Positions 29,901 to 39,072 of a stretch of DNA of 64,000 bases are shown here, piece after piece. Both the position numbers and the translations under genes were made by a program. The notes beneath the pieces are model-generated. The model saw nothing but the letters and a program-made list of their open reading frames with translations, searched no databases and was not told the DNA's origin. Numbering within the stretch: the stretch's first letter is position 1; every line of letters starts with the position of its first letter. This stretch comes from CAZWRV01 sp964636325 (GTDB lineage Bacteria; Verrucomicrobiota; Lentisphaeria; Victivallales; GWF2-50-93): positions 62,001 to 126,000 of the forward strand of contig CAZWRV010000002.1 in NCBI GenBank assembly GCA_964636325.1, read 5' to 3'.

Positions 29901-30371
29901 CCGCAGAAGGACTTGACGGAGAGGATGAAATCATTTGAGGAAACCTTCGGCGCCCTGACGCTGCACGACATCGTCCCCAACGACCGCGAATGCTACCGCG
30001 GCGGAGGTTCGATCTCCGTCAACGAGAAGGTCAAGCTTGATTTTGGAATCGGCGCGCCGGACGTGGAATTCATCGGCTACTGGTATCCGGACAATCCCGT
30101 CGAAAGCTCGCTCGACAAGGTCAAGGTCAGCACTTTCAGGCGTCCGAACCGATCACTTTTGGTCGTAGCCAACACCGACCTTCGGAACCGCCAGGCCGCC
30201 AGCATCAGCGTCAACGGTGAAAAGCTCGGATTCCATGGAGGATTCCGCGTCTCGAACGCGGCCGACGGAACTGAAATAAAGCTGACGGACGGACGGGTCG
30301 AGCTGGCAATGGAGCCCAGGGAAGTCCGATACCTGTATGTAGTTTCAGATTTCCTGACCCGCCCTAAATGA
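26928..30371 (+). CDS. Secreted DUF6067 glycoside-hydrolase-like protein with N-terminal CBM9-type domain
   Basis: Start ATG 26928 (AGGATAAAC upstream) gives a signal peptide (WIIGLAVLSAAVFCAGPSHA); the longer frame from 26832 runs through the pilin relic. Residues ~40-260 form a CBM9/DOMON-like sandwich (APDIEGPFKPEEWQDA, DYIEFFFSPDD). Residues ~480-720 are a beta domain and ~725-1,050 a TIM-barrel-like DUF6067 region (PEGWRNYAMIPAWNYFWDCG, AGYYVDENYVAANFDINL with acidic candidates, FTLAHASSFGMSPFW). A C-terminal beta domain follows. Related to the 61221 gene and to the eroded copy at 18223. Substrate unknown; probable extracytoplasmic glycosidase. Confidence 0.75.
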   Translation: MGESSGWIIGLAVLSAAVFCAGPSHAAGEIPGLDWREAPPVPSICVAPCAKAPDIEGPFKPEEWQDACAVNGLAVWSGGSILCVPTVVYFTYDNGNAYIAYRCTKSKAGWWRAPNRFRDSEVYLANDYIEFFFSPDDPDRALVAYQFCVNAYGAIYDCRNIPAFGLKENGYNNRMDVKVEETATEIQFKIRVSAKELDKLGFQPGQKWLANFCRSWPQCGWSNRTGSFIDRPAMGLLSLDQEAPALQWLEVNDVLDGKLNVRAAIKNTDKEKRSFALAASVTGENADDRLADASQTVSLNPGERKELQLLSDKVFAGKRGHLELLCSGVEDKKVYYRQYVRFDNKQAGGAAKVAEALKADAPIPKEVAVAARYGQMAQAVEVCADIWYLRRLGQVPAKVAASVYPKNEPERVVARRELKHFQKDYAMCRLDLPPDAPFGTYVAKVEAVGADGSVSSSAQAEFNRLDLKDPSVNRPYIHRPGRILDWMDASDPHPMVMPPWTNITIDQKRPAIGVSGRIIELEQSGLPSQISAGETKMLAAPARLAAISEGRELTLKTTPADPKAKPLAVTPNIYYSEAAWDGSLACDQFTVKVHGRIEFDGFIQYKLELACGKPVQFDSLVLDIPIAEELAWRLLLPDGPMPLPKQDGLLWESKSSVDNDLVGTLVPYLWIGNRNCGLTWGADHTRGWYEKPHESLITLSREPGMLHLKVEFVNGPAKVESTTFEFALMPTPAKPKPEGWRNYAMIPAWNYFWDCGWYAYMWEKPEGKGEYVMKWDDPTKEAMEKGRAAMLAQNGHSLRLPYLNPQWTNSPHPCPWEVSDQSPMKALFDNDWANMPSRYGAYKPVASYRKWTGSLLTYYMKEWGIAGYYVDENYVAANFDINLLSGSGWFDRDGNLRGSYHVLDMREYIKQMYTISYQYGRTGRPFTLAHASSFGMSPFWTSFAGAVCFGEGGWGVRKIGESVLDAVPLENLQLYNGEAFGYIATFFGFYLPQKDLTERMKSFEETFGALTLHDIVPNDRECYRGGGSISVNEKVKLDFGIGAPDVEFIGYWYPDNPVESSLDKVKVSTFRRPNRSLLVVANTDLRNRQAASISVNGEKLGFHGGFRVSNAADGTEIKLTDGRVELAMEPREVRYLYVVSDFLTRPK

Positions 30372-30532
30372 AGTACCTGAAAACGCTGGCAAATATTCTT
30401 GTGGCTTTTCGGTGCGGGGGCGCCGGAAATCTGAACTGAAATACCTTCTAGGAGTCGGTATTTCACCGCATTTTATTTTTCACGGATCAGGATGTCTGAG
30501 TTTATGCTCGAAGATAAGAATAGGAGCATGAA

Positions 30533-31291
30533 ATGCCTGAGATCGTAGCCCACCGCGGCGCGTCCGCGGACGCACCTGAAAACACTATGGCCGCCTTCAA
30601 CCTCGCATGGAGGCACGACGCCGATGCCGTCGAATGCGACATCCATCTCACGAAGGACGGCAGGATTGCGGTCATCCACGACTCCGGCACGAAAAGGGTG
30701 GCGGGCGCCGATCTTCTGATCAAGGACGTCTCGTACGGCGATCTGCTGGCTTTGGATGTAGGTTCCTGGAAGGGGTCTGAATGGGCAGGAGAAAAAATTC
30801 CACTTCTCTCAGAATTGATGGCCTCCGTCCCGAAAGGCAGGAAGATCTATGTCGAGATCAAGAGCGAAGGCATGCATATGATGTCGGAATTCAAGTCAGT
30901 CGTCGAATCTTCCGGACTCGACTCCGGACAGATTGTAGCCATAAGCTTCAGCGCGGAGACCATCGCTTTGGTCCGTGAAAAGCTTCCTTCCCTGACGGCA
31001 TATCTGCTGGCAGGCTTCGAGCAGGACAGGATTTCACGAGCTTGGAGCCCGGATGCTGAAGAGCTGATAAATCGCGCTTCAGCCTGCCGGGCGCATGGCC
31101 TGGACCTTTACGCATGCGACGGATTGACCGGCGAAATCGCCGGCCGGATCAGGGCGGCAGGCCTTGACCTGTGCGTGTGGACGGTGAACGATCCGGATAT
31201 GGCGGCGAAAACGTCTTCGTTCGGCGCCACCGCCATAACAACCGACAGGCCCGGCCTGATCAAGGCGTCGCTCCGGAAGCCGCGGAAGTAA
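30533..31291 (+). CDS. Glycerophosphodiester phosphodiesterase (GDPD family)
   Basis: Hydrolyses glycerophosphodiesters to glycerol 3-phosphate and an alcohol, or a related phosphodiester. 252 residues with the full motif set: HRG (His7, Arg8), APENT, VECDIHLT (Glu34, Asp36), VIHD (His49, Asp50), KIYVEIKSE and the C-terminal VWTVNDPD and ITTDRPG. No signal peptide, so cytoplasmic like UgpQ. AGGAG lies five bases before the ATG. Its position between giant glycosidases suggests it processes a phosphate-linked glycan or lipid headgroup, but that is inference. Confidence 0.9.
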   Translation: MPEIVAHRGASADAPENTMAAFNLAWRHDADAVECDIHLTKDGRIAVIHDSGTKRVAGADLLIKDVSYGDLLALDVGSWKGSEWAGEKIPLLSELMASVPKGRKIYVEIKSEGMHMMSEFKSVVESSGLDSGQIVAISFSAETIALVREKLPSLTAYLLAGFEQDRISRAWSPDAEELINRASACRAHGLDLYACDGLTGEIAGRIRAAGLDLCVWTVNDPDMAAKTSSFGATAITTDRPGLIKASLRKPRK

Positions 31292-31343
31292 CCGCATTAG
31301 TCCCTTACGGCGCGACTTGGAAAACGTTTTTTCCAAAAGTAGT

Positions 31344-31362
31344 TTGCGCGCGGCGCGCGCAA
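31344..31362. repeat. REP-B palindrome copy 1
   Basis: TTGCGCGCGGCGCGCGCAA: 8-bp arms around GGC, flanked by GTAGT and GTTAC. The gap 31292-31488 otherwise has GC-rich filler and the RBS CAGGAGG of the next gene. Confidence 0.7.
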
Positions 31363-31488
31363 GTTACCTGCGCGCCGCAAGGGCGCCTTTTTCCCGCAGG
31401 GAAAAACCTAGAACTTCCGGCAGATATCGGAAGGCGTCGGCAGGTCTCGGCAGGTTTCGCACTCAAAAACATTTTTCAGGAGGTTTCA

Positions 31489-34400
31489 ATGAAATCTGGA
31501 TTGGTTACTGCCGCTCTCGCAACCGCCATGGCCGCGGCCGCCGGTGAACTGTGCGCCGCCGGCGGGAAGCTCGACGGCTCATATCTCCACAACGTAACGA
31601 TGAAGGTGGAAACCGCTCATCTCGACTGGGCAAAACCGCTTGCCGGGGGGCCCGTGAAGGCGTTGCTGCTCTCGCCCAGGAACCTCGCGGCCCGCGAGAT
31701 CGTCGAGCTGGCGCAGAGGCTCGACCTCGACTTCGAGGCGTTCCTGAGCTTCCGAGCCTGCGCACCGATCGCCATGGACGACATCTACGAGGGCGCCGTG
31801 ACCGGAACCAGCACCGCCGAGAAGGAGGCGGAGATACTGCGCAAGGTCGAAGGGAAATACGATGTGATCGTCCTCGGCAACTGCGACCTGAACATGCTGC
31901 CGCCGGAGGCGAAATATCGAATCCTCGTCCAGGTCGCCGAAGGCGCCGGCCTGGTAATAGTCCACGCGGGACAGATTCCATACAAGAAGCTTTTCGCGCA
32001 GCCGATGAAGGACGCTCCATCATCGATACTTGAGATGGCGAATCAGGAAGGACTCCCAGAGAAGGCGAGAGCCGTTCCCGCGGACAAGCTTCTGCAGTGC
32101 TTCCAGTTCGGCAAGGGGAGGATTGCCAGGATAGACTACCAGACGGCCCATGGCGCGCACTGGGGAGGGCTGAGCCTGTCGCCGCTCGGTCCATTCAACG
32201 AATACTGGATGTCGCGATACGAGAACTGCATGGCCTTCGTCGCCCGTTCTGTCCTGTGGGCGTCCGGCCGGGAGACAGCCATGCAAATTGTCAAGGGCCC
32301 CTCGGACTCCTCCAAGGAGCTTGACGCCGCGGATCTAGCAAATACGGAGCAGGCCTTCAAGATCAAGGGGGCGGATGGCGCCGACGGGAAGTTGCTGCTG
32401 AGAATCCGCGACGAATGGAACACCGTGGAAGGATCATGGGAACTTCCGGTCGAATTCGAAGGGGAAGCGGCGTCGGTCGGATTCACACCGCCCTTCCTCA
32501 AGGCAGGCACGCATTTCCTTGATGCGCGTCTCCTCTCCGGCAACGGGGTCGAAGACTTCGGCTACAGGGTAGTGAAGGTGGCCTCTCCGGTCGGAAGCTT
32601 CACTTTGTCGCCCGCCAAGGAGTCCTTTGAAAAGGGCGAAAAGGTCGGAGCGAAGATAATTCTCGAGAAGCCGTTGCCGAAAGATGCGAAAATCGCAGTG
32701 TCGCTGGCAGACTCCCCATATAAGCGTGTCTGGGCGAAACGGGAAATTGTCCTGAAAGGCGGACAGTCGGAGGCAGCCGTCGAACTCGATGTTCCTCCGC
32801 TTCCGACCATCGCCGGCTACCTGCAGGCCGAAATATCATCTGACGATAAAATCCTCGCTAAAGCGACGGCGCTATTGTTCTTCCCCGAACGCTCGATCGG
32901 GCTTTTCCCTACGATCGGATGGGACAGCATATCCGAGATACTTTCCCCGATGGTCGCCAGCCGGATCGTGGAGGATCTCGGCTGGCGCCAGGGTCTCTCG
33001 CATCCCTCCCCCGGGGCGGGGAACGCCCGCGCCGCAGCCGTATTCGATCAGCGGTTCGTCCCCTATATGACCAGGATAATGCTGAGCGCATACCCGGACA
33101 AGCCAAACTGGACGAAGGGCGCCTGGTTCTTCCCCATCCAGGAAAAGAAGCAGGAAATCGAGGCGCTCGCCGGCGACGAGTCCATCTACAATCCTGCGGC
33201 CCAGGCCATCGGCAAGGCCTGCTTCATGCAGAGGCTTGACAAACTCCCGCCGCTCGGACCTGCGATCTATAGTCTCGGCGACGAGAATTTCTTCTCCTAC
33301 GACATAGGCTATTCGCCGTCGGAGGAGAAGGAATACAGACGCTTCCTCGAAAAACGTTATGGAAAGATAGAGATACTGAACCGCGAGCGGGGGACGAATT
33401 TCCCATCGTTCTCGGAAGTCCAGCACCAGACCGAGAAGGAGATGAAGGAGGCCGGCCGCTACGCCGCCTGGTTCGACCACGGAGCCTTCGTCGAGAAGGA
33501 ATACGCCGACACTCACCACCTGCTCTCCAAGTGGATCAAGGAGGCCGACCCCCACGCGCTTGTCGGCGCGGAAGGATCTGTCCCGGGCGATCTCGAAGTG
33601 ACTATCGACGGGCTCGAATTCTGGGGGCCATACAGCGATCCGGTCATGGACGAGGTGCTAAGGAGCATCGGCGGAGACCGAGTCCGCACGCTCTGGTGGG
33701 GGGGGTATGTCGGGAGCCATGGAGGGCGCAGCGGCTATCCTATTCCCCTATGGGGCCCACTGCTTGCGGGCACCGTCAACGGCAGTTCGTGGTTCTCCAC
33801 CGGTGTGAGCGCCGAGGGCTTGCTCGCCGCAGATTTATCGTATCCTTCTTTCGTCGAAGAGCTTAAGCCACGGCTGATGCGCCTCCAGAACGGCCTGGCG
33901 CAACTGCTCATTGCGACCCCCATGAAAAAGGACGGGGTAGGCATCCGATGGTGCCACATGAGCTCCCGCGCGCCCCTCCTGGACCAGCGCTTTGTCAGCC
34001 CGCTCGACTCGGCAGGCTGCATAAAGGACTTCTGCTACCATAACGGGATCGCCTTCGATTTTGTCACACCCTCCGGAATCAAGGCGGGCGCCCTGAAAGA
34101 CCTGAAGATTTTCTTCCTCTGCGGCGCATCGGTGATAGACGACGGAGAGGCCGAGGCGCTGCGCTCCTTCGTAAAAGATGGAGGAATACTCGTAGCCGAC
34201 ATCAATCCCGGCATCCTCAACGGCTTCGGACGCCCTGTGGAAAAAGCCCAGCTCGCGGACATCCTTCCGACCGAACCGCTCTCAAAAAAGGTGAAGCCGG
34301 AGCTTAAACCGTTCGCGGTGTCGGGGAAGATACGCGACGTCGAGTTGAAGCTTGCGGCCGACAAGGCGTTTACGTCCGCGGAATCGCCGGTGTTCCAGCT

Positions 34401-35073
34401 GAAGCAGTCAGGATCCGGGATCGCGTGCCTGCTGAACTTTGCCATGAGTTCCGCGCGGGGCACGGCGTCTCCGGAGACGCCGTTCGACAAGTTCCTTGGC
34501 GGGCTTCTCGCCGCGGCAGGCGTAAATATCCATATCGCCGTGGAGGGACTGAACAACGATCGGCTAATGGTCCGCCTGCGCGAAGCCCCGGACGGCGTCG
34601 TACTCGGCCTGATGACAGACGTCAAGGATGTCGGAAAAGAGTTCAAAATAAGCCTGCCTAGGGAATATGCGGCCTACCGCGCCGACGGGGGATATCTTTC
34701 AACGGGCAGCGCCATCACAGACACCCTCGACGAGCCTTTCAAGCTCTATTTCCTTTCCGAAAAGAAGATGGATGCGCCCAAGCTTGCCCTCAGCGCCTCT
34801 AAGGTCGGACTCGGCGGCGAACTGGCTCTCGACCTCTCATGCCTGGTTCAGGGCGGCATCTACCGCCTCGAGATCATGCGTCCTGACGGCAGGCCGGACA
34901 GGCTTGCGACCAAGGTACTGGCGCTGGACGGGAAAAAGAAGACCGAGCCTGTCCGCTTCGCGTTCAACGCCGAAGCGGGAACTTACACGTTGAAGCTGAC
35001 CGATGTCCGCACCGGGCTTTCCAGCGAGGAGGACGTCAAGGTCGGATCAAAACGGGGGTGGAGCCTGTTCTGA
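31489..35073 (+). CDS. Giant GH42-like secreted protein with N-terminal GATase/ThuA-like domain
   Basis: Start ATG 31489 follows CAGGAGGTTTCA and gives a signal peptide (SGLVTAALATAMAAAAGELCAA); the longer upstream frame is out of gene. Residues ~50-260 resemble a class-I amidotransferase/ThuA-like fold (VKALLLSPRNLAAREIVELA, YDVIVLGNCDLNMLPP, IVHAGQIPYKKLF). Residues ~470-830 hold a TIM-barrel-like region with YSLGDENFFSYD (candidate acid/base Glu), LEFWGPYSDPVMDEVLR and WGPLLAGTVNGSSWFSTG, followed by a GH42-trimerisation-like segment (IFFLCGASVIDDGEAEALRSFVKDGGILVADINPG). This is the GH42-like layout common in this phylum. ~1,194 residues; activity inferred only. Confidence 0.7.
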   Translation: MKSGLVTAALATAMAAAAGELCAAGGKLDGSYLHNVTMKVETAHLDWAKPLAGGPVKALLLSPRNLAAREIVELAQRLDLDFEAFLSFRACAPIAMDDIYEGAVTGTSTAEKEAEILRKVEGKYDVIVLGNCDLNMLPPEAKYRILVQVAEGAGLVIVHAGQIPYKKLFAQPMKDAPSSILEMANQEGLPEKARAVPADKLLQCFQFGKGRIARIDYQTAHGAHWGGLSLSPLGPFNEYWMSRYENCMAFVARSVLWASGRETAMQIVKGPSDSSKELDAADLANTEQAFKIKGADGADGKLLLRIRDEWNTVEGSWELPVEFEGEAASVGFTPPFLKAGTHFLDARLLSGNGVEDFGYRVVKVASPVGSFTLSPAKESFEKGEKVGAKIILEKPLPKDAKIAVSLADSPYKRVWAKREIVLKGGQSEAAVELDVPPLPTIAGYLQAEISSDDKILAKATALLFFPERSIGLFPTIGWDSISEILSPMVASRIVEDLGWRQGLSHPSPGAGNARAAAVFDQRFVPYMTRIMLSAYPDKPNWTKGAWFFPIQEKKQEIEALAGDESIYNPAAQAIGKACFMQRLDKLPPLGPAIYSLGDENFFSYDIGYSPSEEKEYRRFLEKRYGKIEILNRERGTNFPSFSEVQHQTEKEMKEAGRYAAWFDHGAFVEKEYADTHHLLSKWIKEADPHALVGAEGSVPGDLEVTIDGLEFWGPYSDPVMDEVLRSIGGDRVRTLWWGGYVGSHGGRSGYPIPLWGPLLAGTVNGSSWFSTGVSAEGLLAADLSYPSFVEELKPRLMRLQNGLAQLLIATPMKKDGVGIRWCHMSSRAPLLDQRFVSPLDSAGCIKDFCYHNGIAFDFVTPSGIKAGALKDLKIFFLCGASVIDDGEAEALRSFVKDGGILVADINPGILNGFGRPVEKAQLADILPTEPLSKKVKPELKPFAVSGKIRDVELKLAADKAFTSAESPVFQLKQSGSGIACLLNFAMSSARGTASPETPFDKFLGGLLAAAGVNIHIAVEGLNNDRLMVRLREAPDGVVLGLMTDVKDVGKEFKISLPREYAAYRADGGYLSTGSAITDTLDEPFKLYFLSEKKMDAPKLALSASKVGLGGELALDLSCLVQGGIYRLEIMRPDGRPDRLATKVLALDGKKKTEPVRFAFNAEAGTYTLKLTDVRTGLSSEEDVKVGSKRGWSLF

Positions 35074-35110
35074 GGCGGCAAGGCCGCAGTAAAATCACAA
35101 GGATCAAATT

Positions 35111-35203
35111 CTAAGGCGGGCTTCGCCCGCAACCCAAAATTCAATGAATTCCATAGACACATGCACGCTTTTGCGCTAGAACTTTTTGAGAAAGTATCCT
35201 AAA
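35111..35203 (+). repeat. 93-bp dispersed element, copy A
   Basis: Starts with the hairpin GGCGGGCTTCGCCCGC and runs to AAAGTATCCTAAA. A second copy, >85% identical by eye, is present in reverse at 54980-55072. The rest of this gap (35204-35335) is AT-rich with CAAATTCCAGA/TCTGGAATTTG inverted repeats. Confidence 0.85.
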
Positions 35204-35335
35204 TCACAAGTAATAGCCAAAATACAAATTCCAGACACCACGATTCATAACTTGGATTTTGAAATTTTGGAATTGAGATTTATCTGGAATTTGTGATTTG
35301 GTATTTGCACACGCATGGAGAATGAAAGGCTGAAT

Positions 35336-36511
35336 ATGAGGTTTTGTTTCACCGGATTGTCGCTTGCTCTGATCGCCGCGTTTTCTGCAGCCGCGTCAGA
35401 CGTCTCGATCACAAGATCGGACTCGGAGGACAAGCAGCGTGGCGGGGGGCTGTGGCGGAAGCGCGTCACGGCGCTAGTCGACAGCGCGGTCATCACCTAC
35501 GAGGGAGTCCATAAGGAAGGCTCGGCTGCGCTGATTCAGGAGAAATACGGCGACCGCCGCTTCGGGCTGGCTTGGCCCAGGGAGAAAGGCTGGAACTGGA
35601 GCCTCGAATCATTCCTGGACGTCATGGTCTCCTGCGGAGGTAAGACTTATGACGGAACCGGCTTGAGGGTGCTTGAGGACTGCAGGACGCTGGAGGAGGG
35701 GGGCAGGGCGATGGCCGAATACGTCTGGCTTCTCGCCGAGCCGCCGGCCGGCGGAGCCGGAGACGTCCCCAGGCTGACGATACGGATGCTCCATGACCCG
35801 GCCTGGAAGGAATGGCTCTTCGCAAGGATAAGCGCCGAAGGCGGCGACGCGTCTCTTGCCCAGATCAAGCTCTGCTGCTACCCGTCGTGCAGTTCCGGCC
35901 CTCCGGAACGCGAGCGCTGGATACTCGTCCCCGGAGGAGACCTGAAGATGGGCGGTCAGCCGCAGGTTATTCCCATCGATGGCGGCGGTATCGCCTACTA
36001 CAACAAATATCAGCAGACACGCGACGGCTGCTTCCTGGTCTTCCAGCCGAAGGACGTAGCGGACGTGAAGGTCGCCGGGACTTACGGGGTCGGGACATCA
36101 ATCACCTTGAAGCCCGGCACCGGGTCTGCGGCACTGGCCCTCGGTTATTTTATCGACACTCCGGCGGAGAACGCCGGACGGATGTTCATCGCCGAGACGC
36201 TTTCGCAGGTCGCGGCGCAGCTTGGCCGAATCGAATGGACGCCGAATCTTCCGCTTGCCGAGTTCGACGCTGCGATCGCACGGACCGGGAGGATGCTCGA
36301 ATCTTCATCGCCATGGCCGGAATGCGTCATACATGCCGACGAAGCAACTGCAGCCGCGCGCAAGGCGGCCGCAGGACGCTTCACCGAGATCAGGAAAGCA
36401 TACGACAAGGCAAAGGCTGAAAAATCGCTCGACGGACTTCTTGCGGCGGTGCGCGATGCCGCAGCGCTGAGAAAGCAGACCGCCGAGGGCGCCCTCAAAC
36501 TCATCGAATGA
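35336..36511 (+). CDS. Secreted protein of unknown function
   Basis: Starting at ATG 35336 (AAAGG nine bases upstream) gives a clean signal peptide, MRFCFTGLSLALIAAFSAAAS. The mature part is beta-rich to about residue 310 (ERWILVPGGDLKMGG, GCFLVFQPKDVADVKVAGTYGVGTS), then ends in an Ala/Lys/Glu-rich helical tail with heptad-like spacing (ARKAAAGRFTEIRKAYDKAK). No family is recognised. It is the last + strand gene of the glycosidase run and converges on the GH94 gene. Confidence 0.7.
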   Translation: MRFCFTGLSLALIAAFSAAASDVSITRSDSEDKQRGGGLWRKRVTALVDSAVITYEGVHKEGSAALIQEKYGDRRFGLAWPREKGWNWSLESFLDVMVSCGGKTYDGTGLRVLEDCRTLEEGGRAMAEYVWLLAEPPAGGAGDVPRLTIRMLHDPAWKEWLFARISAEGGDASLAQIKLCCYPSCSSGPPERERWILVPGGDLKMGGQPQVIPIDGGGIAYYNKYQQTRDGCFLVFQPKDVADVKVAGTYGVGTSITLKPGTGSAALALGYFIDTPAENAGRMFIAETLSQVAAQLGRIEWTPNLPLAEFDAAIARTGRMLESSSPWPECVIHADEATAAARKAAAGRFTEIRKAYDKAKAEKSLDGLLAAVRDAAALRKQTAEGALKLIE

Positions 36512-36604
36512 AATCCGGATAAAATCTGCCTCGTCAGATTTTATTGTTATTCAATATTTTGCGGGGCAAAATTTTGAACCGGGATGAGTTCCGGTTAAGC
36601 AGGG

Positions 36605-36671
36605 ACTGGCTTTAGCCTGTCCCGTAATGGTAAATATTCAGCGAACTACGCCCTTTCGCTGAATATTTACC
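36605..36671. terminator. Bidirectional hairpin between convergent genes
   Basis: GGTAAATATTCAGCGAA (36629-36645) pairs perfectly with 36655-36671 over a nine-base loop. Just before it, GGGACTGGCT TT AGCCTGTCCC forms a second imperfect hairpin. The position between convergent stops fits transcription termination on both strands; there is no long T-run. Confidence 0.6.
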
Positions 36672-36699
36672 TAATTCTGCAGGCTTCCGCCTTGATCAT

Positions 36700-39072
36700 T
36701 TAACTGCGCCGGGGCTTTTTCAGGGTGGCTAGCGCTCTTACAGCTTTTTGCTTTGAGGGGGGGATTAGCTTGCCTTCAATCTCCTTGCCGTCGAGAACCA
36801 GGTTCAAGTCGCCGCAGTTGAGGCCGTCAGGATTCCTCACCGTGATGTCGTAGCGTGTTCCGCGCCAGATACGGCGTATTCTGTATTCCTTCCAATGCGC
36901 CGGGATGCAAGGATTAATCAACAGCCCGTCCAATGTCGGGCGGATTCCGAGAATGTATTCCGTCCCGATTATATACATCCATGATGCGCCGCCGGTGAGC
37001 CATGAGAGCTGCCCTGTTCCTGCGCGCTCGTGGTCGGGGCCGTATATCCACGACGTGAAGGCATATGGTTCGTTCGAATACAGTTCAGGATTTCGCTTTG
37101 AAAGGTTGGGCGGGAGTATCTGCGAATAGTATTCCCAGGCGCGTTCGCCGCGGCCGAGCATTGTCTCCGCCATCGCCGCCCATGTGTTCGCATGGAGGAA
37201 TACGCCGCCGTTCTCGCCGGCGCCGGGGGTGTTTGTCGGAACTCGCGTCCTGCCGTCGGGCATAGTCCAGAAAGCCGGGGCGAAGATGCGGAGGCCGTAA
37301 TGGGTGTTGAGCCTTTCATGGACGGAATCCATCGCCCTTATAGTGCGGCTCCGGTCAAGCGTTCCGGCTATCACCGCCCAGGACTGAGTGTTGAGGAATA
37401 TCTGCGCGTCCTTGTTCTTTTTAGAGCCCATGACAAGGCCGTCGCCGAGCAGCCGGCGGTACCAGGCGCCGTCCCAGCACTTTTCCGATTCAAGGACACT
37501 TGTGAAGCGTCGGCTTGCCCGCCTGAGGAACTCTATTTCCTTTCGGCGGCGGAGCCTTTCCGCGATTTCGACTAGGAGCTTCGCCGCATAGATGAACTGC
37601 TGGGCCACCATTACGCTCTGGCAGCCGCGGTATGCGACCGTGAATATCTGGAGGAAGTCGTTCCAGTCGCAGTCGAAAAGCTTGGGAAGGCCGTCTTTTC
37701 CGGTGTTCTCAGCGATGAAGCGGAGGCTCCTGAAAAGATGTTCGAAGACAGTGCCACGGCCTTTGTCGAGATACGGCAGCTCCTTCTCGAGGAAGGCCAT
37801 GTCGCCGGTCTCGGAAAGGTATTCGTAGACGGTGAAGACGCCCCAGACGGCGGCGTCGCTGCGGATGTGGTGTTCCATGTCCGGTTTCATTGTCTCCGGA
37901 TTGACGCCTGTGGCGCAGTGGCCGTCGGCATACATCGTCTGAAGGATGCGCTCGATGCGCTCTTTCGCTTCGTCGCGGAAGAGGAGGGCGGCCGGCATCG
38001 CGTCCTGCATCGAGTCGCGGTATCGTAGCGCTCCGGCACCGCCTGTGTGGCGGGTCGAAATCGAACGCCCGAGGCGGAAGGTGACCCGCGAATTGTATGG
38101 GAACCAGCTGTTTATCATGCTGTCCAGCGAATCGTCAGGAGTATTGACCTGGAGGCCTGAGAGAGAAATCTCCCACCATTTGCGGATCGCCTCCTTCGCC
38201 CGTGCCACGTCCTCGGCGGTCCTGTATTTCCTCAGCAGACGCGCGCTTTCCCTGAAGCGGTCGCTTACTGCGTAGCGATAAAGGACGCAGCGGCTTGCGC
38301 CCGGCTTCAAGGTGATTTCGCTCTGCAGGGCTCCGCAGGCGTAGCGTCCTCCGTCGGGGACGTCGGAATTGGAAAGCCGTCCCTCAAGGCCGATCGGATT
38401 GGCCTCGGTCCGTCCGAAGCCTAGGAACTTGTCGCGGTCGATCTCGCATGCGCGGACCGGTTCGGTGCATGAGAATATGCATTCGCCCTCGAACATGCTC
38501 TCGAACGCGAAATATTTCGTTTTGACCCCGTTGACTTTCTTGTCGAACCATAGCCGCCACTGGTTGCCGCAGACGAGATATGCCAGCGTGTCCTTCATAT
38601 ATCCGTGCAGCGCGAATTCGATGTAGCTAGTCAGCTTCAGGCGTTTTGGCGACGATGACATGTTGGTCAGCTGCACGGACCAGAGGATTATGTCGTCCTC
38701 CGGAGGGATAAGAAGCGACATCTCGGCGCTAACACCGTTCTTTTCGGAGGAGAATGCGGTGTATCCCAGCCCATGGCGGCACTCGTAGCGGTCGAGAGGT
38801 GCGCAGGTCGGGCGGAATGTCGGATTCCAAGTCGAGCTGCCGTCCTGGATATAGAGGTAGAATCCCGGACTGTCGGCCGGCACGCCGTTGAACCGGTATC
38901 TCATGAGGCGTCCCTCGGAAGGCTCCTTGAAATATGCGAGACCGCCGCCGGACTGCGATACGAACGCTGTGAGGTTCCTGCCCATCAGGTAGTTGATCCA
39001 CGGCGACGGGGTGTCCGGCCGGGCTATTGCATACTCGCGGGCCCTGTCGTCGAATCTTCCATATTTGTTCAT
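36700..39072 (-). CDS. GH94 disaccharide phosphorylase
   Basis: Inverting phosphorylase of the cellobiose/chitobiose phosphorylase family, releasing alpha-sugar 1-phosphate from a beta-linked disaccharide. Signatures: KYGRFDDRAREYAI, TPSPWINYLMG, GLGYTAFSSEKNG, FRLGRS...RYRDSMQDAM, KLFDCDWNDFL with general-acid candidate Asp469, PGAGENGGVFLHANTWAAMAE, YGPDHERAGTGQLSWLTGGASW and LLINPCIPAHWKEYRI. 790 residues is a normal length. No signal peptide. The substrate (cellobiose, laminaribiose, chitobiose, cellobionate and so on) cannot be decided by eye. It is on the opposite strand to the glycosidases and upstream of two oxidoreductase genes in a separate transcript. Confidence 0.9.
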   Translation of the reverse strand: MNKYGRFDDRAREYAIARPDTPSPWINYLMGRNLTAFVSQSGGGLAYFKEPSEGRLMRYRFNGVPADSPGFYLYIQDGSSTWNPTFRPTCAPLDRYECRHGLGYTAFSSEKNGVSAEMSLLIPPEDDIILWSVQLTNMSSSPKRLKLTSYIEFALHGYMKDTLAYLVCGNQWRLWFDKKVNGVKTKYFAFESMFEGECIFSCTEPVRACEIDRDKFLGFGRTEANPIGLEGRLSNSDVPDGGRYACGALQSEITLKPGASRCVLYRYAVSDRFRESARLLRKYRTAEDVARAKEAIRKWWEISLSGLQVNTPDDSLDSMINSWFPYNSRVTFRLGRSISTRHTGGAGALRYRDSMQDAMPAALLFRDEAKERIERILQTMYADGHCATGVNPETMKPDMEHHIRSDAAVWGVFTVYEYLSETGDMAFLEKELPYLDKGRGTVFEHLFRSLRFIAENTGKDGLPKLFDCDWNDFLQIFTVAYRGCQSVMVAQQFIYAAKLLVEIAERLRRRKEIEFLRRASRRFTSVLESEKCWDGAWYRRLLGDGLVMGSKKNKDAQIFLNTQSWAVIAGTLDRSRTIRAMDSVHERLNTHYGLRIFAPAFWTMPDGRTRVPTNTPGAGENGGVFLHANTWAAMAETMLGRGERAWEYYSQILPPNLSKRNPELYSNEPYAFTSWIYGPDHERAGTGQLSWLTGGASWMYIIGTEYILGIRPTLDGLLINPCIPAHWKEYRIRRIWRGTRYDITVRNPDGLNCGDLNLVLDGKEIEGKLIPPSKQKAVRALATLKKPRRS

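Noticed and set aside
31171..31488. Upstream extension of the GH42-like giant
   Set aside because: It overlaps the GDPD gene and REP-B; CAGGAGG plus a signal peptide support ATG 31489.
35204..35335. AT-rich stretch before the unknown secreted gene as a replication origin
   Set aside because: No DnaA-box cluster or origin genes nearby; it contains only short TGGAATTTG-type inverted repeats.
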